Source: Planctomycetota bacterium (GTDB lineage Bacteria > Planctomycetota > Planctomycetia > Gemmatales > Gemmataceae). Taken from it: a stretch of 46,119 bases of DNA. The stretch lies in contig JACOUH010000049.1 in the NCBI GenBank assembly GCA_016177925.1, positions 1-46,119 of the forward strand, given 5' to 3'. The notes under the pieces were generated by a model. That model saw only the letters and a program-made list of their open reading frames with translations, ran no database searches and was not told the DNA's origin. The translations under genes and the position numbers were made by a program. This document shows positions 36,293-43,715 of this stretch, in pieces (positions within the stretch are counted from its first letter, which is position 1; the number at the start of each line of letters is the position of its first letter).

Positions 36293-37819
36293 GTGGCCGT
36301 TCCCGTTGTTGCCATCATCGGTCGCCCGAACGTCGGTAAGTCGTCGATTTTCAACTGGCTGGTCCGTCGCCGGATCGCCATCGTCGACCCGACCGCTGGT
36401 GTTACGCGCGATCGCATCAGCAACCTGGTCAAGGTCAGCGAGCGCTTCTTCGAGCTGGTCGATACCGGCGGGCTGGGCATCAAGGACGTCGACAACCTGA
36501 CGGCGCACATCGAGCAGCAGATCGACGCGGCGATCGATCAGGCATCGGTGATCCTCTTTGTCGTCGACGCCCGCTCGGGCATCACGACCCTGGACGAGCA
36601 GGTGGCGGCCCGGCTGCGCTACGTCAACAAGCCGATCCTTTGCGTCGCCAACAAGAGCGACACGCCGGAACTGGAGACAGAGGCAGCGGAGTTCTACAAG
36701 CTCGGCCGCGGCAAGCTGGCCTGCGTCAGCGCCAAGCAGAACCGCAACCGCCAACTGCTGCTCGACCTGGTCGCCGAGAGGTTGCCCCCGCCCGAGGAGG
36801 ACGATCCCAACGGCCCGGTGGCAATGAAGCTGGCCATCGTCGGCCGGCGCAATACGGGCAAGAGCACGTTCATCAACAGCCTCGCCCAGTCGGAGCGCAT
36901 GATCGTCAGCGAGGTGCCGGGCACCACGCGCGACAGCGTCGATGTCCGCTTCGAGCGCGATGGCCTGACGTTCGTTGCCATCGACACGGCCGGCGTGCGC
37001 CGCAAGAAGAGCCTGGGCAGCGACATCGAGTTCTACAGCCTGCACCGGGCGGAGCGGTCGGTCCGCCGCGCCGATGTGGTCCTGTTGTTCCTCGATGCCC
37101 AGCAGACGGTGAGCAAGGTCGACAAGCAACTCGCGGAGTACGTCCTGGAGCAGCACAAGCCGGTGATCTTCGTGGTTAACAAGTGGGACCTGATGGCGCC
37201 GATGCCGACCGGCAAGTTCGGCCAGTACCTCCGGATGACGTTCCCGAGTCTCGACTTTGTGCCGGTGGCGTTCATCACGGCAACGAGCGGCAAGAACGTC
37301 TACGCGGTGCTGAACCTGGCCCAGAACCTGCACAAGCAGGCGAGCGCTCGCGTTGGCACCTCGGAGCTGAACCGCGTGCTGCGCGAGGCGCTCGACCAGC
37401 ACGCGCCGCCGTTGCGGCAGAATCGCCGGCCGAAGGTCTACTTCGCGACGCAGGTCGCCAGCAACCCGCCGACCATCGTTCTGTTCACCAACGGGCCGGA
37501 CCTGTTCGACAAGACCTACCAGCGCTATCTGCTGAAGACGTTCCGCGACCAGCTGCCGTTCAGGGAGATCCCGATCAAGCTGCACTTGCGGCACAGGCGG
37601 CGCGGCGAACAGGCCCCGCCGGGCCCCGAAGAACAGGCCGCCCTCGCCGCCCAGGAGCAGGCCCCCCCTCCCCCGCCAGAGCCAGCGCCCCAGCCGAGGC
37701 GCAAGCGCCGCCAGCGGACCGCCGACCTGTCGGGACTCGACTTCCGCACAGACGTCACCGACGAAGAGGTCGAGCGCGAGAGCAAGCACTACGAATCGGA
37801 ACTGTGGAAAGATTTGTGA
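36293..37819 (+). CDS. der: Ribosome biogenesis GTPase Der (EngA)
   Basis: A 508-residue protein with the tandem GTPase domains found only in Der, which acts in 50S subunit assembly. The first G1 loop is GRPNVGKSS near residue 9 and the second is GRRNTGKST near residue 184. The base-recognition motifs are NKSD and NKWD. A KH-like C-terminal domain follows (RPKVYFATQV...). The last 60 residues are an unusual Pro/Gln/Glu-rich tail ending in a basic segment. The GTG at 36293 is chosen because GGGAGGAGGA lies just upstream; the frame is open further back but not conserved. The stop codon abuts a 28-bp inverted repeat, and the opposite gene overlaps the last 31 bases. Confidence 0.95.
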   Translation: MAVPVVAIIGRPNVGKSSIFNWLVRRRIAIVDPTAGVTRDRISNLVKVSERFFELVDTGGLGIKDVDNLTAHIEQQIDAAIDQASVILFVVDARSGITTLDEQVAARLRYVNKPILCVANKSDTPELETEAAEFYKLGRGKLACVSAKQNRNRQLLLDLVAERLPPPEEDDPNGPVAMKLAIVGRRNTGKSTFINSLAQSERMIVSEVPGTTRDSVDVRFERDGLTFVAIDTAGVRRKKSLGSDIEFYSLHRAERSVRRADVVLLFLDAQQTVSKVDKQLAEYVLEQHKPVIFVVNKWDLMAPMPTGKFGQYLRMTFPSLDFVPVAFITATSGKNVYAVLNLAQNLHKQASARVGTSELNRVLREALDQHAPPLRQNRRPKVYFATQVASNPPTIVLFTNGPDLFDKTYQRYLLKTFRDQLPFREIPIKLHLRHRRRGEQAPPGPEEQAALAAQEQAPPPPPEPAPQPRRKRRQRTADLSGLDFRTDVTDEEVERESKHYESELWKDL

Positions 37820-38256
37820 GGCGAGCGGGGGGTGTGAACCCCCCGGTCCATCGAAGCACCGGGGGGTTCACACCCCCCGCTCGCCGGGTTGTTGAAACGA
37901 CCGGGGCGCAGGAGCACCATGTCGAGCCCGGTGATCAGCGCCACGCCGACGAGGTAGCAAAGGACGTCGTGCCAGGAGAAGGTGGTACCGAGCAGCCAGC
38001 CGACGGGTCGTACGCGGGCCCAGCGCGCCGGCACGCCGGTGGCCTGAAACCCCTCGATGCTCAGGCAGAGGATGGCGGCCAGCGGCGCCACCATGGCAGA
38101 GCGCCAGCGTGTCAGGAGAGCAAGGACGAGGTAGACGGCCACAGCATACAGAACGTCGCCGAGGCTCTTGTCGTAGAGGAGCCAGCCGATCGGATACAGG
38201 CGCGACAGCAGTCCCAGGGCGACGGCAACTGCCAGTGCAAGCGTGACCCTTTTCAT
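37789..38256 (-). CDS. DUF2809 family membrane protein
   Basis: A 155-residue protein with four or five hydrophobic helices (KRVTLALAVAVALGLLSRLYP, LGDVLYAVAVYLVLALL, MVAPLAAILCLSIEGFQAT, LCYLVGVALITGLDMVLL). The pattern RLYPIGWLLYDKSLGDVLYA matches DUF2809, whose function is unknown. The natural end is probably near LLRPGR. The last 35 or so residues are translated from the 28-bp inverted repeat and from the antisense of the der 3' end. No good Shine-Dalgarno precedes the ATG at 38256. It lies convergent with der. Confidence 0.75.
   Translation of the reverse strand: MKRVTLALAVAVALGLLSRLYPIGWLLYDKSLGDVLYAVAVYLVLALLTRWRSAMVAPLAAILCLSIEGFQATGVPARWARVRPVGWLLGTTFSWHDVLCYLVGVALITGLDMVLLRPGRFNNPASGGCEPPGASMDRGVHTPRSPHKSFHSSDS
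37820..37885. repeat. 28-bp GCGAGCGGGGGGTGT inverted repeat, copy B
   Basis: The arms 37820-37847 and 37858-37885 are exact reverse complements around a 10-base loop, and differ from copy A (20680-20758) at one position in one arm. It starts directly after the der stop codon and is inside the reading frame of the opposing DUF2809 gene. It is well placed to terminate der. Confidence 0.95.
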
Positions 38257-38385
38257 GCCGCGTTTGTAACGGATCGGCGAAAGGAGAGAAAGTCCCGACC
38301 GTCGAAACAGCGAGCAGCCGTGACGACGTGCTTTTTTCTCGCACCTGTGTGTGCGACGGTCAACGGCACATCAAGCTGCGAAACC

Positions 38386-38994
38386 CTACGCCGATTGCGG
38401 GAGTGTACTCGTGGACGGTGAGGGGTTCCCAGGGGCGGGCGGGATCAATCCCGTCGGGCGGCTGACCTCCAGGTAGTGGAAGCGCAAACGCATCTCCCAG
38501 CCGTTGCTGAGGAGGATGTCGTGAGTGAAGACCCTCGCCCGGGATTCCCGACGGCTACCCGTCGCCGCCGGGTCCTCCGACCTGAACTGGACTCGAGCCG
38601 TGACATCGAACACCGTCTCGCGCTCGAGCCCGATCTCATCGTACAACCAGAGAGTATGTGAAGAGCGATACTCGTCCGGGATGGCGGTCCTGTCGATATA
38701 AGGGGGATCGACAAGATGATAAGTCAGCACCACGAGCCTTGAAGCTTCCAATTCCGGGTGAAGGACAACGGTCAACCGCGTGCGTCCTTGCCACGCGCTC
38801 AGGACGGACGCATCGTGAAGGCTCCCCAGATCCGTGAGCTGCCGAAGCCCTTCCGGCATATCCGGGCGGATCTCCTCGAGCTGAGCCCCATAGCTCTCGA
38901 CAGCCCGCTCCCAGGCTTGGTTGGCATCCAAGAAGACCTGTTGATCCCGGCAGTTCTGGAGGCGGACGAAGAGGTCGGGAGTGAAGTATCTCAC
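38386..38994 (-). CDS. Protein of unknown function, partner of the toxin-domain-like protein
   Basis: A 202-residue protein that begins VRYFTPDLFVRLQN and contains LGSLHDASVLSAW and LTYHLVDPP. The YFT start recalls DUF4085 proteins; I cannot name a function. The GTG at 38994 has GAGGG 7 bases upstream and lies 2 bases after the TGA of the preceding gene (38997), so the two are co-transcribed. There is no signal peptide. Position after a toxin-domain-like gene would suit an immunity protein, but the family may simply be a widespread hypothetical protein. The C-terminal 15 residues are Pro/Ser/Thr-rich. Confidence 0.6.
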   Translation of the reverse strand: MRYFTPDLFVRLQNCRDQQVFLDANQAWERAVESYGAQLEEIRPDMPEGLRQLTDLGSLHDASVLSAWQGRTRLTVVLHPELEASRLVVLTYHLVDPPYIDRTAIPDEYRSSHTLWLYDEIGLERETVFDVTARVQFRSEDPAATGSRRESRARVFTHDILLSNGWEMRLRFHYLEVSRPTGLIPPAPGNPSPSTSTLPQSA

Positions 38995-38996
38995 GG

Positions 38997-39347
38997 TCAA
39001 ACCCTCGCACGGCGAACAGGCGTTTCGTGGAAGCTGTGTCCTTCCGGCGGAGGCGTATCCTGCTGGAAGTGAGGCAGCGACAGCGGGCCCAGGTGTGGGC
39101 CGTGATAGATGCACCGCCTTCCGGGAGGCGTGATGGCGCGCTCGATGTCCTCGGCGAGTCGGCAATTCGCGAACACATCGGGACCGCACACGACGATGTC
39201 CTTCCCGGAGCGCCGCCGTGCCTCGGCCTCTGCTCGGGTTATCCTGTTGCCTCTGTCAACCGCCTCGGAGCCGTCCGCAGCCGCCTTCGCCTCGTAGATC
39301 TCGGGAGGGCTCGGGGCGATCGGTGTTGTTGTCGTCGGCGCCGACAT
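38997..39347 (-). CDS. Small protein resembling a polymorphic-toxin C-terminal domain
   Basis: A 116-residue protein. The first 25 residues are Thr/Pro-rich. The rest reads ITRAEAEARRRSGKDIVVCG, then ANCRLAEDIERA, then GPHLGPLSLPHFQ and GHSFHE. From memory this order (AExxRxxGxDVVVxG...A..IE......GPxALPHFQ) is common in toxin domains at the ends of Rhs and other polymorphic proteins. Here it stands alone, without a secretion or Rhs part. The histidines (HGPH, LPHF, HSFH) could form an active site. The start is the ATG at 39347 and the stop is TGA at 38997, just before the partner's GTG. A palindrome lies 24 bases upstream. The role as toxin is inference. Confidence 0.55.
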   Translation of the reverse strand: MSAPTTTTPIAPSPPEIYEAKAAADGSEAVDRGNRITRAEAEARRRSGKDIVVCGPDVFANCRLAEDIERAITPPGRRCIYHGPHLGPLSLPHFQQDTPPPEGHSFHETPVRRARV

Positions 39348-39370
39348 GGTCTCATTCTACCTCACCGCGC

Positions 39371-39389
39371 TTGTCGAAGCACTCGACAA
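39371..39389. promoter_or_regulatory. TTGTCGA/TCGACAA palindrome upstream of the two-gene operon
   Basis: A perfect 7-bp inverted repeat with a 5-base spacer lies 24 bases before the 39347 start codon. Between the palindrome and the start, TAGAAT on the minus strand could be a -10 box. It could be an operator for the operon, or part of the divergent control of the DUF1501 gene at 39491. Confidence 0.35.
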
Positions 39390-39490
39390 CCGCGTTCCCC
39401 ACGGTTGCGGCCAGGCGAAACGCTTGCAGCCGGCAGGCCCAGCGGCAACAATAGCACTGCCGCGAACGCCTCTGGTTCGGGAGGATAGCC

Positions 39491-40993
39491 ATGCTCCGCA
39501 TCCTGGGCTCGCCCCGACGCTTCTGTGACGGCTGGCCCCGTCGGGAATTCATCCAGGCCGGTGCGCTGGGGACCTTCGGCCTCGGCCTCGATGATTGGCT
39601 GCGTAGCCAGGCCGTGCGAGCTGCCCCGAAGGGGGACGCGCCCGCCTTGTTCGGGAAGGCGAAGGCGTGCATCCTCCTTTACCTCTACGGCTCGCCCAGC
39701 CAGCTGGAAACCTTCGATGTCAAGCCGGACGCCCCGGCGGGGATACGCGGCGAGTTGGGGACGATCGCGACGACGGTTCCCGGTTTTCGGATCGGTGAGT
39801 TGCTCCCGCAGACGGCGAAGGTGATCGACCGCACGACGGTGGTGCGGTCCATGACGCATCCCTACCCGGTCCACGGGGTGGCCTACGCGACGACTGGCCT
39901 GCCGGACCCGCGCGGCACCCTCGAGGTATCGCCGCGCGACCCGGCCCACTGGCCGTTTTTCGGCTCGGTCGTGGACTACGTGGAGGAACGCCGCCGGGGT
40001 GGCCGGCTGGCGACGGTACCGCACAACATCGCCCTGCCGTTCCCCTTCAGCACGCGCCGGGCCAACCAGCCGCACCGCGCCGGTCCCTACGGCGGCTTCC
40101 TTGGCACTGCCTACGACCCGATCTGGACCCACTTCCAGGGCGAGGGCACGCGCCGTTTCACGCAGGAGAACCGAGGTCTCGTTCAGGAGTTCCGCGATCC
40201 CTATGGGGGTATCAAACCGGAGGGCCGCTTTGAGTTGTCCGAGGCGGGGACGACGAGCGAACCGCTCACTCTGGACCGCCTCGACCGCCGCCGCTCGCTG
40301 TTGGGGAAGCTCGACGAGGCCCAGCGGAGGCTCGACACGAGCGACGCAGCGCGCAGTTTCGACCGTTACCGCGGGATGGCCTACTCCCTGCTCACCTCCA
40401 GCCAGTTGCGTCAGGCCCTCGACCTTCGCCGCGAATCCCGGGCGCTGCGCGAGAGTTACGGCATGACGCTGTTTGGCCAGGCAGCTCTGGTCGCCCGCCG
40501 GCTGGTGGAGGCGGGCAGCCGGCTGGTCAGCGTCTTCTGGGACGAGTACGGCTTTGCCGACAGCGCCTGGGACACGCATTACCAGCACTACCCGCGCATG
40601 AAAGAGGAACTGTGTCCGAGTTTCGACCGGGCCTACGCCGGGCTGATCCGGGACCTGGAGGCGCGCGGGTTGCTGGCGGAAACGGCGGTGCTGTGCATCA
40701 GCGAGCACGGCCGAACGCCGCAACTCCAGAACGTCAAGGGGGGCGGCCGGGACCACTGGTCGCGGGCGTACGCGGCGATCTTCGCTGGCGGCGGCTTCGC
40801 GGCAGGCCGCGTCGTCGGCAAGACCGACCGCATAGCCGGCGACGTGGTGGGGACGCCGGTGTCGCCCAAGGACATCCTGGCCACGACCTACCACCTGCTG
40901 GGCATCGACCCCGCCACGCCCCTCACCGACCGTCTGGGTCGCCCCCTGCCGGTCGCCGGCGAGGGGAAAGTGAGGGGCGAGTTGCTCGGCTGA
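39491..40993 (+). CDS. DUF1501 domain-containing protein (TAT-exported)
   Basis: A 500-residue protein of the DUF1501 family, common in planctomycetes and related to the sulfatase/alkaline phosphatase fold. The N-terminus WPRREFIQAGALGTFGLGL is a twin-arginine signal. LYLYGSPSQLETFDVKPDAP, SMTHPYPVHG and ISEHGRTPQLQN...GRDHW are family blocks; the last carries likely metal ligands. The enzymatic role is unknown. The ATG at 39491 has GGAGGA upstream. No DUF1549/1553 partner is directly attached; the gene ends before a hairpin array, and the matching pair lies further downstream. Confidence 0.9.
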   Translation: MLRILGSPRRFCDGWPRREFIQAGALGTFGLGLDDWLRSQAVRAAPKGDAPALFGKAKACILLYLYGSPSQLETFDVKPDAPAGIRGELGTIATTVPGFRIGELLPQTAKVIDRTTVVRSMTHPYPVHGVAYATTGLPDPRGTLEVSPRDPAHWPFFGSVVDYVEERRRGGRLATVPHNIALPFPFSTRRANQPHRAGPYGGFLGTAYDPIWTHFQGEGTRRFTQENRGLVQEFRDPYGGIKPEGRFELSEAGTTSEPLTLDRLDRRRSLLGKLDEAQRRLDTSDAARSFDRYRGMAYSLLTSSQLRQALDLRRESRALRESYGMTLFGQAALVARRLVEAGSRLVSVFWDEYGFADSAWDTHYQHYPRMKEELCPSFDRAYAGLIRDLEARGLLAETAVLCISEHGRTPQLQNVKGGGRDHWSRAYAAIFAGGGFAAGRVVGKTDRIAGDVVGTPVSPKDILATTYHLLGIDPATPLTDRLGRPLPVAGEGKVRGELLG

Positions 40994-41012
40994 AGACAAG
41001 GCCGGCACGCAC

Positions 41013-41164
41013 GTAGGTCAGGCATTCCAGCCTGACGTTGAGGCCGTGTCAGGCATTCCAGCCTGACGTTGAGGCCGTGTCAGGCATTCCAGCCTGATGT
41101 TGAGGCCGTGTCAGGCTGGACAGCCTGACGTTCAGGCCGTGTCAGGCTGGAAAGCCTGACCTAC
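41013..41164. repeat. Five tandem 31-bp hairpin repeats
   Basis: Units start with GTCAGGC at 41017, 41048, 41079, 41110 and 41141, a period of 31 bases. Each holds a GTCAGGC/GCCTGAC stem with a 6-base loop (ATTCCA in the first three, TGGACA and TGGAAA in the last two), joined by GTTGAGGCCGT linkers. The array is bounded by GTAGGTCAGG on the left and its reverse complement CCTGACCTAC on the right. It fills most of the gap between two planctomycete-type gene units and would form a row of hairpins in RNA. Confidence 0.93.
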
Positions 41165-41183
41165 TTTCGTGCCGTTGAAGTAG

Positions 41184-41212
41184 TTGCAACTCGGCCACCG
41201 GTGCGGTACGAT
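41184..41212 (+). promoter_or_regulatory. Promoter of the DUF1549-DUF1501 operon
   Basis: TTGCAA and TACGAT are separated by exactly 17 bases and each matches four of six consensus positions. The start codon lies 60 bases further on. The site is just after the hairpin array, which would insulate it from upstream transcription. Confidence 0.4.
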
Positions 41213-41271
41213 CACAGACCAGTTGTGAAAGCCCGCCGCCTGCATGCCCTCCCTGGCTCAGGAATCCCACG

Positions 41272-43689
41272 ATGGATGGTCCGCTGTCTGGCCCGCCCCG
41301 CTGCCGCGGGTGCCCTGGCCCGCCGCTGCTTTCTCTCGTTCTGGTTTCGGCAGGTCTGTTGTGGATGAGCTGCAGCGACGGCACCGCGGCCGAGGCCGTG
41401 GCCCGCTCCTCTCTGCCTCCCGGACCGTCTGCCTCTCCTCAATTCGCCCGGCACGTGGTCGCGGTGCTGGACCGGCTCGGCTGCAACGCCGGCGCGTGCC
41501 ACGGCTCGTTCCGCGGACAGAACGGCTTCCGGCTCTCCCTGTTCGGGGGAGACCCGGCCCTGGACTACGAAGGCATCACCCGCGACGCCCTCGGCCGGCG
41601 GATCAACCGGACCGACCCCGAGCGGAGCCTGCTCCTGCTCAAGCCCACCGGCGCGGTCCCTCACGGCGGCGGCTTGCGGCTGCGGCAGGTCAGTGCCGAG
41701 TACCGCCTCCTCCGCGACTGGATCGCCGCGGGGGCCCACTACGACCCGGCGGAGCCGGCCGTGCGCCGCATCGAGATCGCTCCGGCCGAGACGGTGTTGG
41801 CCGTGGGGACGGACCGAACCCGGCTGCGTGTGACGGCAACCTACGAGGACGGCCGCAGCAGCGAGGTCACTTCCCTGTCCCGCTTTGAACCCCTCGACGA
41901 GGAAGTGGCCCTCATTGACCGTGACGGCCGCGTTTCCGCACGGGGCGCCGGCGACACGGCCCTCCTGGTGCGTTACGCCGGCCAGGTCGCTGCCGCCCAC
42001 GTCCTCGTGCCCCGCGCTCGGCAGCCTGGCGAGATGATCCCCGGCTCCGCTTACGCTTCCGCTGGCTTTCTCGACGACGAGATCAATGCCAAGTTGAAGA
42101 AGCTGAACATGACCCCCTCCGGGGACTGCTCCGACGTCGAGTTCCTTCGCCGGGTCAGTCTCGACCTCATAGGCACCCTGCCCACGCCGGCCGAGGTCCG
42201 GTCCTTTGTCGCCGACCGCCGGCCGGACCGACGGGCTCGCAAGATCGACGAGTTGCTGGGCCGCCCGGAGTACGCCGCCTTCTGGGCGACCAAGTTCTCG
42301 GACTGGACCGGCAACGACACGCGCTACCTGGCCAACCCCTACCGCCCCAAGCAATCGAAGCAGTGGCACGACTGGTTCCGCGCCAAGCTCGCCCGGAACG
42401 TGCCCTATCGCGAGATCGCCACCGGGGTCGTCACGGCGACGAGTTGCGAAGGCAGGCCGCCCCAGGAGTGGCAGGCGTGGGCGAAGGCTGAGGACGCTCG
42501 CCTCAAGGGCAAGGGCTGGGACTTCGAGTACGGCAAGCGGAAGACCCTCGACCTGCTCTACATCAAGGCCCGCAACCTCGACCCGGACCATCTGGCGCTG
42601 CAGATGGCGTACTGCTTCCTGGGCGTGAAGATCGAGTGCGCCCAGTGCCACAAGCACCCGACGGACCGCTGGACGCAGGCCGACTTCGGCGCCTTCGTCA
42701 GCGCCTTCACCTACGTCGGCGTGAGCAAGGAGTTCGCCCACAAGGCGCTGCCTCTGTCGGAGGCGGCCAACAATGGCATGACGGGGATTAACGAGGTCTT
42801 CCACCTCGCCGAGCCGCGCAAGCGCTACACCGACCCGCGCAGCGGCCGGGAGCTGCGACCCAAGGCGCTGGGCGGCCCGGAGTTGCCGGCCGACCGCGAC
42901 CACGACCCCCGCGTTGCCCTGGCGAAATGGATGACCACCACGGACAACCCGTTCTTCGCTCGCGCCCTGGTGAACCGCCTGTGGGCTCACTACTTCGGCC
43001 GGGGCCTGGTGGAACCGGCCGACGCCCTGTCCGCGGCCAACCCGCCCAGCCACCCGGCCCTGCTGGACGGACTGGCCCGCCGGTTCGCGGCAAGCGGGTA
43101 CGACCTGAAGGCGCTGCACCGGATGATTCTGAACTCCCACGCCTACCAGCGCAGCCGGCAGGCGAACGAGACGAACCGGGCCGACCGCCGGAACTTCTCC
43201 CGCGCCCTGGTACGGCGGCTCGGCGCCGAGCAGGTGATCGACGCGGTGGCCCAGGCCACCGGCGTACCGGCTCAGTTCGGTCCGGGCGACGCCCCGCCGG
43301 GGACCCGCGCCATCGAGCTGGCCCCCAGCCGGCTGACCGGACCCGAGGCGTACCCCCTGACCATCTTCGGCCGGCCGCAGCGCCAGCAGAATTGCGACTG
43401 CGAGCGGAGCGCCCAGCCAAGCCTGCCGCAGACGCTCTACCTGTTCAACGACGCCGAGTTGCTGGACAAGGTCCGCAAACCGGGTGGACGGCTCGGAAAG
43501 CTGCTGGCCGAGTTCCCCGACGACACGCGGCTGGTGGAGGAGATGTACCTGTGGGTGCTGGCGCGCTGGCCGGGCAAGGAGGAGCGAGGGCAAGCCGTCA
43601 AGTACCTGAAAGAGGGCGCTCGTCGCGAGCGAGCCGAGGACCTCTTCTGGGCACTGCTCAACCACCGGGAGTTTCTGGTGAATTACTGA
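41272..43689 (+). CDS. DUF1549/DUF1553 protein with heme-type motifs (planctomycete cytochrome-like)
   Basis: An 805-residue secreted protein. After a hydrophobic signal (LLSLVLVSAGLLWMSC, perhaps a lipoprotein cysteine) comes CNAGACHGSFRG near residue 73, a CxxxCH heme-like site of the planctomycete PSD1 type. An Ig-like (Big2) segment spans about 165-250. The DUF1549 domain follows (FLRRVSLDLIGTLPTPAE) with CAQCHKHP near residue 456. The DUF1553 domain follows (NPFFARALVNRLWAHYFGRGLVEP, AYQRS). It is normally encoded with a DUF1501 protein, as here. The role is unknown. The start has only a weak AGGAA. The DNA near 42045 (GGCTCCGCTTACGCTTCC) may be another small palindromic insert. Confidence 0.92.
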   Translation: MDGPLSGPPRCRGCPGPPLLSLVLVSAGLLWMSCSDGTAAEAVARSSLPPGPSASPQFARHVVAVLDRLGCNAGACHGSFRGQNGFRLSLFGGDPALDYEGITRDALGRRINRTDPERSLLLLKPTGAVPHGGGLRLRQVSAEYRLLRDWIAAGAHYDPAEPAVRRIEIAPAETVLAVGTDRTRLRVTATYEDGRSSEVTSLSRFEPLDEEVALIDRDGRVSARGAGDTALLVRYAGQVAAAHVLVPRARQPGEMIPGSAYASAGFLDDEINAKLKKLNMTPSGDCSDVEFLRRVSLDLIGTLPTPAEVRSFVADRRPDRRARKIDELLGRPEYAAFWATKFSDWTGNDTRYLANPYRPKQSKQWHDWFRAKLARNVPYREIATGVVTATSCEGRPPQEWQAWAKAEDARLKGKGWDFEYGKRKTLDLLYIKARNLDPDHLALQMAYCFLGVKIECAQCHKHPTDRWTQADFGAFVSAFTYVGVSKEFAHKALPLSEAANNGMTGINEVFHLAEPRKRYTDPRSGRELRPKALGGPELPADRDHDPRVALAKWMTTTDNPFFARALVNRLWAHYFGRGLVEPADALSAANPPSHPALLDGLARRFAASGYDLKALHRMILNSHAYQRSRQANETNRADRRNFSRALVRRLGAEQVIDAVAQATGVPAQFGPGDAPPGTRAIELAPSRLTGPEAYPLTIFGRPQRQQNCDCERSAQPSLPQTLYLFNDAELLDKVRKPGGRLGKLLAEFPDDTRLVEEMYLWVLARWPGKEERGQAVKYLKEGARRERAEDLFWALLNHREFLVNY

Positions 43690-43715
43690 GGCAAGACATT
43701 AGCTGGGGGAAGTCC

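Noticed and set aside
36215..37789. Open frame of 524 codons antisense to der
   Set aside because: It mirrors the der coding region; der has all GTPase motifs and a good start.
41013..41164. CRISPR array
   Set aside because: The 31-base units are contiguous with no unique spacers, and each is an internal hairpin with a short linker. No cas gene is present.
41212..43665. Open frame of 817 codons antisense to the DUF1549/1553 gene
   Set aside because: Same reason: a compositional shadow with no domain, opposite a clear family member.
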